Origin: Chryseobacterium aquifrigidense
GTDB taxonomy: Bacteria; Bacteroidota; Bacteroidia; Flavobacteriales; Weeksellaceae
Length of the DNA stretch: 64,000 nucleotides
NCBI RefSeq assembly: GCF_006716485.1
Contig: NZ_VFPD01000003.1
Location: 296,957 to 360,956 of the forward strand
Direction: 5' to 3'
Under the pieces are notes generated by a model that saw nothing but the letters and a program-made list of their open reading frames with translations, made no database searches and had not been told where the DNA came from. This document shows, piece by piece, positions 50,200 to 57,396 of this stretch (the stretch's first letter is position 1; every line of letters starts with the position of its first letter). The translations under genes were made by a program, and so were the position numbers.

Positions 50200-50211
50200 T
50201 TTTGCAGAATT

Positions 50212-50541
50212 ATGTCAGACGTTAATATTAAAATCACCGACAGAGAAGGTGTAACCCACGATGTCGTAGCTCCTACGGATATGTCCATGAACTTAATGGA
50301 AATTATCCGTTCCTATGAATTGGCAGAAGAAGGTACTATTGGGGTATGCGGAGGAATGGCGATGTGCGCTTCATGCCAGGTATATGTAATCAATGATCCC
50401 GGTTTGGAACCGATGGGAGATGAAGAAGATGCCATGCTGGCTGAGGCTTTCCACGTGAAAGACAACAGCAGATTGGGATGCCAGTTACATATTGCCGATG
50501 CCATGGAAGGGCTCGAAGTGGAAATTGCTCCTTATCCTTAG
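50212..50541 (+). CDS. 2Fe-2S ferredoxin, adrenodoxin type
   Basis: A 109-aa ferredoxin. The cluster ligands are C46, C52, C55 and C90 (CGGMAMCASC ... RLGCQLH), the C-x5-C-x2-C spacing of adrenodoxin-like proteins. LEPMGDEEDAMLAEA is the typical acidic interaction loop. It is co-transcribed with the reductase upstream and probably feeds electrons to Fe-S assembly, a P450 or another oxygenase; no such acceptor gene is nearby. Confidence 0.94.
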   Translation: MSDVNIKITDREGVTHDVVAPTDMSMNLMEIIRSYELAEEGTIGVCGGMAMCASCQVYVINDPGLEPMGDEEDAMLAEAFHVKDNSRLGCQLHIADAMEGLEVEIAPYP

Positions 50542-50565
50542 AAAATATTTTTTAATCTTAATAAG

Positions 50566-50601
50566 AAACCCGTTCGAATTTTTCGGACGGGTTTTGTTTT
50601 A
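50566..50601. terminator. Terminator of the ferredoxin operon
   Basis: A 13-pair stem AAACCCGTTCGAA/TTCGGACGGGTTT (one G-T wobble, loop TTT) is followed by TGTTTTAT. It also suits the convergent LOG-family gene. Confidence 0.85.
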
Positions 50602-50617
50602 TATAAAGTCTTAGAGT

Positions 50618-51199
50618 TTAAACTTCTTCCTTAGAAATCCACTTTCCAACCATAGGCGCCTCATAATTTCTCATTTTTTCCAGCAGATCATCAATGGTAT
50701 CACTGATCAACAGCATATCTCTGTTCACCTGTTTTAAAAATCCTTTATTTACCATCGTCTGAACCAGTTTGATCAGGTCATCATAAAATTCATCAATATT
50801 CAAAATCCCAATCGGTTTTTTGTGAAGCCCGAGCTGTGCCCACGTGATCATCTCAAAGAATTCTTCTAATGTACCATATCCGCCGGGAAGAACGATAACC
50901 CCATCACAAAGGTCATTCATTTTGGTTTTTCTTTCGTGCATGGTTTCCACGATGATAAGCTCTGTCAGATTCTTGTGAGCAATTTCTTTAGACTGTAAAA
51001 ACTGGGGTAAGACTCCTGTTACTTTACCTTTTTCACTTAAAGCACCGTTAGCAATTGTTCCCATTAAACCAGTTTCCGAACCACCATAAACCAGTTGTAT
51101 ATTTTGTTTTGCTAAGGTTTGCCCCAGCAGAAATGCTTGCTCTTCATATATTTTATCTGTGCCGAAGCTTGAGCCGCAGAATATGGTGATACTTTTCAT
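50618..51199 (-). CDS. LOG-family (TIGR00730) Rossmann-fold protein
   Basis: A 193-aa protein. The LOG hallmarks are VYGGSETGLMG and the catalytic LPGGYGTLEEFFE (PGGxGTxxE). Family members cleave cytokinin riboside 5'-monophosphate or, in many bacteria, other nucleoside monophosphates. I start at ATG 51199 (MKSITIF), which immediately follows the upstream gene's stop; the frame extends to 51217, but that would overlap the upstream coding end. Confidence 0.9.
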   Translation of the reverse strand: MKSITIFCGSSFGTDKIYEEQAFLLGQTLAKQNIQLVYGGSETGLMGTIANGALSEKGKVTGVLPQFLQSKEIAHKNLTELIIVETMHERKTKMNDLCDGVIVLPGGYGTLEEFFEMITWAQLGLHKKPIGILNIDEFYDDLIKLVQTMVNKGFLKQVNRDMLLISDTIDDLLEKMRNYEAPMVGKWISKEEV

Positions 51200-51200
51200 A

Positions 51201-52169
51201 TTATTTGCAAAAATCAATTAAATAGTTTCTAACTTCAAAATCTGTTAAACCTCCAGCTTTTTTGAAGTTTGTACATGCCTGTTCAATTTTTCCAACTGCA
51301 AGATATGATATTCCTAGTTTAATATAGCCCTCACGAAATCTCGAGATGAAGCGATTATCTTTAATTTGTAATTTGTCCAACTTACTGAGGTTTTCAATCG
51401 CTTTATCAAATTGATTGTTATTATAGTATTCAAAACCATTCCCAATAATATGATATAAATCTTTCTCTGATTTATCGCTCAAATCCTGATACCATTTTAA
51501 AAAATAGTTTTCTTCAGTTACTAACATATTTATTCCATAAGGATTTTTAAAATATTTTTCTGCCTGCATTAATGCTTGCACAAATTGTGTATCATATTGA
51601 GGGGTACGCTTGTCAAGTATTTTAATACTAGTAATCTTATTATCTTTTGTTAAAATATATTCAATTTTAAAATATAAGTCATCCATATCTTTTGAGTTTT
51701 CTTGTTTCATTAAGGGTATTATGAAGTCATCAAAACTTTTTTCATGATTAAATATTGGACGAATTACCTGATTAGCAATCAATAAGCTATCGTTGTTTCT
51801 TACTTCGATTTTGGGTTTAAATTCCGGAAACTTTTTTATAAAATCTCCTTCCTTTAATAATAAAGATATTTCATTTCCTTCTTGTAGCACTAGATAATTA
51901 TCTTCAAACCAGTATTTGAAAGTACGATTTTCAAGAATAATCTTGTCAGTATAAAATTTCGCTTTGAATTTTTGCTTAGAAATTACAAATTCATCTTGAT
52001 TAATTTTGTAAAAAAGACTGAAGGAATACTTGGGATTATTTATTTCTAAATTTTTCCCATCAGGTTGTACAATTTTATCTAAAATCCATTCGCCCATTAA
52101 TCTCTGTGATTGAGAATAAGTTTTAATACAAACGATCAAATAAAGTAATAAGAGTAATTTTATTTTCAT
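51201..52169 (-). CDS. Hypothetical secreted TPR-like protein (322 aa)
   Basis: The signal peptide is MKIKLLLLLYLIVCIKTYSQ. The mature N-terminal half contains a lipocalin-like or MORN-free beta region (MGEWILDKIVQPDG, typical of small flavobacterial 'lipocalin-like' domains). The middle has a TonB-C-like segment (EYILTKDNKITSIKIL), and the end is TPR-like (FEYYNNNQFDKAIENLSKL, later GISYLAVGKIEQACTNFKKAG). The start at 52169 is chosen for the signal peptide. It is very AT-rich compared with its neighbours and lies directly upstream of the LOG gene. Confidence 0.7.
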   Translation of the reverse strand: MKIKLLLLLYLIVCIKTYSQSQRLMGEWILDKIVQPDGKNLEINNPKYSFSLFYKINQDEFVISKQKFKAKFYTDKIILENRTFKYWFEDNYLVLQEGNEISLLLKEGDFIKKFPEFKPKIEVRNNDSLLIANQVIRPIFNHEKSFDDFIIPLMKQENSKDMDDLYFKIEYILTKDNKITSIKILDKRTPQYDTQFVQALMQAEKYFKNPYGINMLVTEENYFLKWYQDLSDKSEKDLYHIIGNGFEYYNNNQFDKAIENLSKLDKLQIKDNRFISRFREGYIKLGISYLAVGKIEQACTNFKKAGGLTDFEVRNYLIDFCK

Positions 52170-52235
52170 CTTAAAAAAAATTAAAATATCCAAAATCATA
52201 AGACTTTGGATATTGAATATAGCAATTTTAATGTT

Positions 52236-53678
52236 TTATTTCTGAGGAATATTCGCTAAAATATCTTTCAGGAAGCTCCAGAATTTCTGTGCTGAAGGAA
52301 TATTCGCTCTTTCATCAGGAGAGTGAGCTCCTCTGATCGTTGGTCCAAAACTTACCATTTCCATTTCAGGATAGTTGGCACCGATGATTCCACATTCAAG
52401 ACCTGCGTGGCAAGCTACTACATGAGGTTTTTCAGTGAATTTTTCAATATAAAGCTTCTCCATCAGTTGTACAATCTCTGAACCTGGTTTTGGCTTCCAT
52501 CCAGGGTAAGAGCCACTGAATTCAACATTCATTCCAGCTAATTCTGCTACAGATTTCAATTGCTCTGCCACTGAATATTTTGAAGAATCTACAGAAGATC
52601 TTGTAAGGTTTAAAATCTTAAGTTCTCCGCCTTTCAATTCTACTCTTGCTACGTTGTTAGACGCTTCTACAAGATCAGCTACATCAGGGCTCATTCTGTA
52701 AACTCCGTTGTGAAGGGCTTTTAAAGTAAGAATCACTTTTTTAGAATCTGCTTCAGAAATAGCCTTGTCAGAAGACGTAGAATTCTCAATATTGATCTGA
52801 ATTCCCGGTTCTACAGTTGCAAACTCTTCTAAAATATCCTTTTTAAGAACAGTTACATTTTCTATAAACTCCTGAGCGTTTCTCACAGAAATCAGAGCAA
52901 CACCTTCTCTTGGAATGGCATTTCTCAAGCCTCCGCTGTCGATAGAAACCAATTCAATATTCTGGTTTTCCAATCCGGTGTAAAGAAGTCTTCCCAGAAT
53001 AATATTGGCGTTTCCGAAGCCTTTATGAATATCCATTCCGGAGTGGCCTCCCTGAAGACCTTTTACTTCAAGTCTTACAATTTGTCCTTTCGGAGCTGCT
53101 GCAGCGTAATTCTGAGTGATCGTTACATCAACACCTCCTGCACAGCCGATATCGATTTCATCATCCTCTTCAGTATCAAGGTTCAATAGAATTTGTCCTG
53201 TCAGTTGTCCGGGTTTTAATCCTAAAGCACCTGTCATTCCTGTCTCTTCATCAATGGTGAAAAGAGCCTCCAATGCAGGGTGAGGAATATCTGAACTTTC
53301 AAGAATAGACATGATGGTTGCTACTCCTAAACCGTTATCCGCTCCTAAAGTAGTTCCTTTAGCCTTTACCCAGTCACCATCAATTTCCATTTTGATCCCT
53401 TCTGTTTCAAAATCGAAATTCACATCATTGTTTTTCTGGCAAACCATATCAAGGTGCGACTGAAGCACGATCGATTTACGGTTTTCCATTCCTGCTGTGG
53501 CAGCTTTCTTAATAATAACGTTTCCTACTTCATCTACCGTAGTTTCAAGTCCTAAATCTTCACCAAATCCTTTGATGAAAGCAATTACTTTTTCCTCTTT
53601 TTTTGAAGGTCTCGGAACTGCATTTAATTTGGAGAAGTTTTTCCAGATTATCTGCGGTTCTATATTAGATAATTCCAT
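52236..53678 (-). CDS. pepD: Aminoacyl-histidine dipeptidase (cytosolic non-specific dipeptidase)
   Basis: A 480-aa M20-family zinc peptidase that cleaves Xaa-His and other dipeptides. Metal-binding landmarks are QSHLDMVCQKN (His ligand), GADNGLGVA (bridging Asp) and DEETGMTGA (catalytic and ligand Glu), then LNLDTEEDDEIDIGCAGG and, late, SFGPTIRGAHSPDERANI with a final His ligand. It is cytoplasmic, with no signal peptide. It has its own -7 box and appears monocistronic. Confidence 0.94.
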   Translation of the reverse strand: MELSNIEPQIIWKNFSKLNAVPRPSKKEEKVIAFIKGFGEDLGLETTVDEVGNVIIKKAATAGMENRKSIVLQSHLDMVCQKNNDVNFDFETEGIKMEIDGDWVKAKGTTLGADNGLGVATIMSILESSDIPHPALEALFTIDEETGMTGALGLKPGQLTGQILLNLDTEEDDEIDIGCAGGVDVTITQNYAAAAPKGQIVRLEVKGLQGGHSGMDIHKGFGNANIILGRLLYTGLENQNIELVSIDSGGLRNAIPREGVALISVRNAQEFIENVTVLKKDILEEFATVEPGIQINIENSTSSDKAISEADSKKVILTLKALHNGVYRMSPDVADLVEASNNVARVELKGGELKILNLTRSSVDSSKYSVAEQLKSVAELAGMNVEFSGSYPGWKPKPGSEIVQLMEKLYIEKFTEKPHVVACHAGLECGIIGANYPEMEMVSFGPTIRGAHSPDERANIPSAQKFWSFLKDILANIPQK

Positions 53679-53694
53679 TGAAATTTATTTTTCT

Positions 53695-53702
53695 CAAATT
53701 TA
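53695..53702 (-). promoter_or_regulatory. -7 box of pepD
   Basis: The minus strand reads TAAATTTG, 16 bases before the pepD ATG and 7 bases from the terminator of the upstream gene. Confidence 0.55.
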
Positions 53703-53709
53703 CGAAATA

Positions 53710-53742
53710 AAAAATGCTTCCGTGAGATACAGAAGCATTTTT
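53710..53742 (-). terminator. Terminator between the 53760 lipoprotein gene and pepD
   Basis: A perfect 11-bp stem AAAAATGCTTC/GAAGCATTTTT with an 11-base loop. A T tract follows on the minus strand. Confidence 0.8.
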
Positions 53743-53759
53743 GTATGATTTCGCTTTTA

Positions 53760-54251
53760 TTAACATCCGCATTCTCCATAGATCGGAGTAGTAAATGTAG
53801 TTCCGTCTGGTTTCTCTATAGTCAGAGTTCCTTCAAACAGTAAAGCTTCTTCGCCTTTTATTTTTTTACCTTTTACTGAAATTTTGTAATCGTCATTTTC
53901 TATTTCTTTGGTAAGCAATTCATCTACTTCCATATCACTTGATGAAATAAGATTCATAGCCAGCCTTTTGCCATCCAGCATCATATAAGCTGTTTTTCCG
54001 GCATCATCAGCATAGATGTATCTCTCATTTTCAAAATCAGCTTTGCTGGCTGCAAAATAGCAGGAACATTCTTTGATTTCTTTTGGAAACGGAATGGTAC
54101 CCACCAGAATATTTCCTGAAGAAGGACCAATGGAGGCAGTATCTTTAGCAATATGCAAAGAATCGGTAGGGGCAGAACCTGAAACAGTTTCTTTTTCCTT
54201 TTTACAGGCTACCAATAGAAATGCGGAAAATAAAATGATTAAATATTTCAT
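53760..54251 (-). CDS. Hypothetical lipoprotein (163 aa)
   Basis: The signal ends in FLLVACKKEK with lipidation expected at Cys16. A low-complexity Ser/Thr linker follows, then a small domain with ECSCYFAASKADFENERYIYADD and a C-terminal YGECGC. The four further cysteines (CSC and CGC pairs) could form disulfides. I recognise no family. It lies 22 bases after the LURP-one-like gene. Confidence 0.7.
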   Translation of the reverse strand: MKYLIILFSAFLLVACKKEKETVSGSAPTDSLHIAKDTASIGPSSGNILVGTIPFPKEIKECSCYFAASKADFENERYIYADDAGKTAYMMLDGKRLAMNLISSSDMEVDELLTKEIENDDYKISVKGKKIKGEEALLFEGTLTIEKPDGTTFTTPIYGECGC

Positions 54252-54273
54252 GTGTTTGTGGTTTTATTATTTG

Positions 54274-54879
54274 TTATCCTCTTGCTCTTTCAAGAAGTGT
54301 CATCATTAATAAAGAAAGGATTACCAGGCTTTCTTCCTCGTCATCAATGTCAATCAGTCTGTCCAGCTGGAATCTTCTTCCGAAGAATGAAGGCATTTTT
54401 TTAAGCTTAAAATAAGCCTTTCCGTCAATCCCTGTTACTGTATAGGATGGATTAAGGAAATACCCTGTAAACATTCCGATAATAGGAAGTTCTCCTACAA
54501 AGCTGTCCCAGAATCTTACCCACGCACTGTCTTCCTGAATTTTAAACTTAGGCTGATCATAAGCATCCAGAATATCATAACTCGCTTTCCAGAGAGAACG
54601 CATTCCTTTTCTTGCCAGTCTGCCGAAGTTTTTGTTGTCGATAAGGTCATTCAAAGAATAAGAAGCGTTGAAATCAATCCATTGATTGGCTCTGATTCTG
54701 AAAAGTTCCTTAGACTTGCTTTCATCATTAAAAACGATAACATCTTCTTTCAACTTGAACATTTTCTGACGAACATACGCTACATAATTTCCGTTTTTGT
54801 CAGTAATGTTAAAGTCACTTGCTAAAGTAGTGATTTTGAATTTGAAATCCAGAGGATAATTAAGATTGTTAAGTACCAT
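54274..54879 (-). CDS. LURP-one/Tubby-like protein
   Basis: A 201-aa beta-rich protein. The N-terminal pattern LDFKFKITTLASDFNITDKNGN, then YVRQKMFKLKEDVIVFND, is characteristic of the LURP-one-related fold (phospholipid scramblase/Tubby-like superfamily). A hydrophobic patch FVGELPIIGMFTGYFLNPSY lies near residues 128-148. Function in bacteria is unknown. It is probably co-transcribed with the lipoprotein downstream. Confidence 0.75.
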   Translation of the reverse strand: MVLNNLNYPLDFKFKITTLASDFNITDKNGNYVAYVRQKMFKLKEDVIVFNDESKSKELFRIRANQWIDFNASYSLNDLIDNKNFGRLARKGMRSLWKASYDILDAYDQPKFKIQEDSAWVRFWDSFVGELPIIGMFTGYFLNPSYTVTGIDGKAYFKLKKMPSFFGRRFQLDRLIDIDDEEESLVILSLLMMTLLERARG

Positions 54880-54913
54880 GTCAGTTTATTTTTTTCATAT
54901 TTAATTTAAGCCG

Positions 54914-54921
54914 CAAATATA
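54914..54921 (-). promoter_or_regulatory. -7 box of the LURP-one-like gene
   Basis: The minus strand reads TATATTTG, 34 bases before the ATG at 54879. Confidence 0.5.
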
Positions 54922-55001
54922 AAGGTTTTTTAGTGTTCTCAGATAGCCGGAAAATATAAAAATATCATAATGGGACATTATGTTGCATGTGCTTCTGATT
55001 A

Positions 55002-55162
55002 AAAATAAACGCTATGTCCGCAAGGTTGATATGTACTTTTATCTATTTCGATCGCAAAGGTACTTCGTTCAGCCAGGATATCAGTTTTGTCTATTGCTGA
55101 GTGAAATGCTTTTACGAACCTTTTTTAGCCATTAGATATTTTAGCGGACTTCGCGTTAGAAT
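55002..55162. repeat. Dispersed long-hairpin repeat, copy B
   Basis: It has the same layout as copy A: outer arm AAATAAACGCTATGTCC at the left, inner arms ATCGCAAAGGTACTTCGTTC and TGAGTGAAATGCTTTTACGA, and outer right arm TTAGCGGACTTCGCGTTAGA. It stands head to tail with copy C. The 54880-55420 gap holds no gene. Confidence 0.7.
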
Positions 55163-55165
55163 CTA

Positions 55166-55330
55166 TTTAACGCAGCGTTTGCAAGGTTTGTTTACTGGAT
55201 TTGTATGTTTTGTTCACAAAGGCACTTCGTTCAGTCAGGATATCCGCTTCGTGTATTGCTGAGTGAAACGCCCTTGCGATCATTTTTTAAGAACTATAAA
55301 AATTCCTTAGCGAACACTGCGCTGAAATTT
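55166..55330. repeat. Dispersed long-hairpin repeat, copy C (tandem to B)
   Basis: The outer left arm is TTTAACGCAGCGTTTGCAAG. The inner arms are CACAAAGGCACTTCGTTCAG and GCTGAGTGAAACGCCCTTGC, and the outer right arm CTTAGCGAACACTGCGCTG. The loop contains GGATATC, shared with copies B and D. Confidence 0.7.
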
Positions 55331-55407
55331 ATTTATGTTGTATGAAAATTCACAAGCAAAGCGAAGGGACCACTCACTATTCACTATCAATTATCAACTT
55401 TAATCCT

Positions 55408-55415
55408 TATTTTTG
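55408..55415 (+). promoter_or_regulatory. -7 box directly before recR
   Basis: TATTTTTG ends 5 bases before the recR ATG, the same spacing as at 15012-15025. The transcript could be nearly leaderless. Confidence 0.45.
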
Positions 55416-55420
55416 TACCT

Positions 55421-56032
55421 ATGGATTACCCTAGTAAAGTATTGGCAAAAGCGGTAGATGAGATTTCGGGATTGCCTGGGATTGGAAGAAAAACGGCTTT
55501 GAGATTAGCACTCCATTTATTAAAGCAGCCCAACTCCAGAGCGGTAAGTCTTGGAAACTCGCTGATCAATCTTGTCAATGAAATAAAATATTGTAAGGAA
55601 TGTCATAATTTTTCGGATTTTGACATTTGTGAAATATGCAGCAATGAAAAGAGAAATGGTGAACTGATCTGTATCGTTGAAGATGTACGTGACGTAATTG
55701 CTATTGAAAATACAGGAAAGTATACGGGGAAATATCTGATTCTGGGAGGGAAAATTTCTCCAATGGAAGGCGTTGGGCCCGGCCAGCTGAATATTCCAAG
55801 TATAGAAAAGAAGCTGAACGAAGGAAAGGTGAAGGAATTTATTTTTGCTTTGAGTGCTACGATGGAAGGTGATACCACAGCTTATTATATTTACAAGAAG
55901 TTTAAAAGTTTCAATATAAATTTTTCCAGCATTGCAAGAGGAATTTCTGTAGGAGATGAACTGGAATATGCTGATGAAATTTCTTTGGGAAGATCTATTA
56001 TCAACAGGTTGCCATACAACGAAAAAGATTAA
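55421..56032 (+). CDS. recR: Recombination mediator RecR
   Basis: A 203-aa protein acting with RecO (and RecF) to load RecA at gaps. The N-terminal helix-hairpin-helix is ISGLPGIGRKTALRLALHLL (15-34). The zinc finger has two Cys pairs (CKECHNFSDFDICEIC). The Toprim domain shows LICIVEDVRDVIAIE. The glycosyltransferase gene starts 1 base after its stop, so they are co-transcribed. Confidence 0.96.
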   Translation: MDYPSKVLAKAVDEISGLPGIGRKTALRLALHLLKQPNSRAVSLGNSLINLVNEIKYCKECHNFSDFDICEICSNEKRNGELICIVEDVRDVIAIENTGKYTGKYLILGGKISPMEGVGPGQLNIPSIEKKLNEGKVKEFIFALSATMEGDTTAYYIYKKFKSFNINFSSIARGISVGDELEYADEISLGRSIINRLPYNEKD

Positions 56033-56033
56033 T

Positions 56034-56867
56034 ATGAAGCTGTCTGTTATTATTGTAAATTACAATGTTACCCAATTGCTGAGAAGCTGTCTCCTGTCGC
56101 TCCAAAAGTATATACAGGACATAGATTATGAAGTGATTGTCATTGATAATGCTTCTACAGACAGTTCATGGGGAAATCTTATTCCGGAATTTTCTGATGT
56201 ACATTTTATATCATCTGAAACAAATGGCGGCTTCTCAAAAGCGAATAACCAGGCTGTCCAGACGGCAAAAGGAGAATATATTTTGCTTTTGAATCCTGAT
56301 ACAGAGTTAGAAGGGTTTTATATGAAAGAATTGCTGGATTTTGCAGATGCTCAGTCTTTATTCGGATGTCTGGGAGTGAGAATGCATGATGCAGAAGGGA
56401 ATTTTCTTCCTGAAAGCAAACGCTCCGTTCCGGATATGTTCAATTCATTTGAAAAGCTGTTTACCAATTTTAAAAAGAACAATTCGAAATCCTATTACAG
56501 AAACGATATAGAAGAAAATGCCATTGCAGAGGTAGATGTGATCACCGGAGCATTTTTATTGGCTAAAAAAGACGTTTATGAAAAAATAGGAGGGTTGGAT
56601 GAAGCTTATTTTATGTATGGAGAAGACATTGATCTTTGTTATACATTTTTAAGAAGCGGATATAAGAATTTCTATTATGGGGAGGTTTCTATCCTTCATC
56701 ATAAAGGAGAAAGTACAATTAAGGATGAAGTATATCTCAACAGGTTTTATGGAGCGATGCAGATCTTTATTGATAAGTATTATAAAGAATCGAAGCCTGT
56801 ACAGTATTCTTTTTTGAAAGCAGGATTAAAGCTTCGGCATCAGATTGAAAAGATCAGATTAAAATAA
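56034..56867 (+). CDS. Family 2 glycosyltransferase
   Basis: A 277-aa GT-A fold enzyme. It opens with VIIVNYNVTQLLRSCLLSL and DYEVIVIDNASTDSSW, then ETNGGFSKANNQAV and the nucleotide-binding LLLNPDTELEG. GAFLLAKKDVYEKIGGLDEAYFM lies in the acceptor region, and MYGEDIDLC contains the ED-x-D catalytic motif. It resembles rhamnosyl- or dTDP-sugar-type transferases of cell-surface polysaccharides. I start at ATG 56034, just after the recR stop; the frame extends upstream inside recR. Acceptor unknown. Confidence 0.9.
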   Translation: MKLSVIIVNYNVTQLLRSCLLSLQKYIQDIDYEVIVIDNASTDSSWGNLIPEFSDVHFISSETNGGFSKANNQAVQTAKGEYILLLNPDTELEGFYMKELLDFADAQSLFGCLGVRMHDAEGNFLPESKRSVPDMFNSFEKLFTNFKKNNSKSYYRNDIEENAIAEVDVITGAFLLAKKDVYEKIGGLDEAYFMYGEDIDLCYTFLRSGYKNFYYGEVSILHHKGESTIKDEVYLNRFYGAMQIFIDKYYKESKPVQYSFLKAGLKLRHQIEKIRLK

Positions 56868-56898
56868 AAAAGCAACTCAATTTGAGTTGCTTTTGTTA
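56868..56898. terminator. Bidirectional terminator between glycosyltransferase and secG
   Basis: A nearly perfect palindrome AAAAGCAACTCAA/TTGAGTTGCTTTT with T tracts on both strands. Confidence 0.85.
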
Positions 56899-56918
56899 TA
56901 TGTAAGATGTTATTCTTC

Positions 56919-57263
56919 TTATTTTGCCGGAGCTACCGGAGTAGTTGTCGTAGAAGAAGCAGGAGCTGACTGTTTTGCAGGAGCTTCTTTCTTAGCTGGT
57001 TGCTGTTGTGCAGGAAGTGACTGAGATGGCTTACCTGTGATAACAACGCTTAAAAGGATAAGAACGATGATAGTTCCGCCTAGAGTCCATGTTGCTTTTT
57101 CCATGAAATCATTGGTTCTTTGTACCCCGAACTGTGCAGATGATGCACCTCCGAATGTACTGGAAAGGCCTCCTCCTTTTGGATTTTGTGCCATAACGAT
57201 AATTACCAATAAAACACTGGCAACCATAACAAGAACCATTAGTAGTGTAAATATAGTATCCAT
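56919..57263 (-). CDS. secG: Preprotein translocase subunit SecG
   Basis: A 114-aa membrane protein with two hydrophobic helices (about 3-25 and 56-76), separated by the conserved MAQNPKGGGLSSTFGGASS loop. It assists SecYE in protein export. The C-terminal tail (from about 85) is a Lys/Ala/Pro/Thr-rich linker-like extension, common in Bacteroidota. It has a textbook promoter upstream. Confidence 0.94.
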   Translation of the reverse strand: MDTIFTLLMVLVMVASVLLVIIVMAQNPKGGGLSSTFGGASSAQFGVQRTNDFMEKATWTLGGTIIVLILLSVVITGKPSQSLPAQQQPAKKEAPAKQSAPASSTTTTPVAPAK

Positions 57264-57288
57264 TAATTCTTATATCTTTTTGAATGGG

Positions 57289-57319
57289 CAAATTTAATCT
57301 TTTTTTACTGAATGACAAA
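57289..57319 (-). promoter_or_regulatory. secG promoter
   Basis: On the minus strand TTTG, exactly 19 bases and TAAATTTG (-7 box) precede the ATG by 25 bases. The uvrD/pcrA promoter has the same spacing. Confidence 0.75.
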
Positions 57320-57349
57320 GAAAGATGTCGCCAAATGTTGATAAAAATA

Positions 57350-57375
57350 AAAACGGCAACAATTGTTGCCGTTTT
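57350..57375 (-). terminator. Terminator of the M16 operon
   Basis: A perfect 26-base palindrome AAAACGGCAACAA/TTGTTGCCGTTTT lies 21 bases past the stop at 57397. Confidence 0.88.
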
Positions 57376-57396
57376 TTGTATAAAAATTGGATGTTG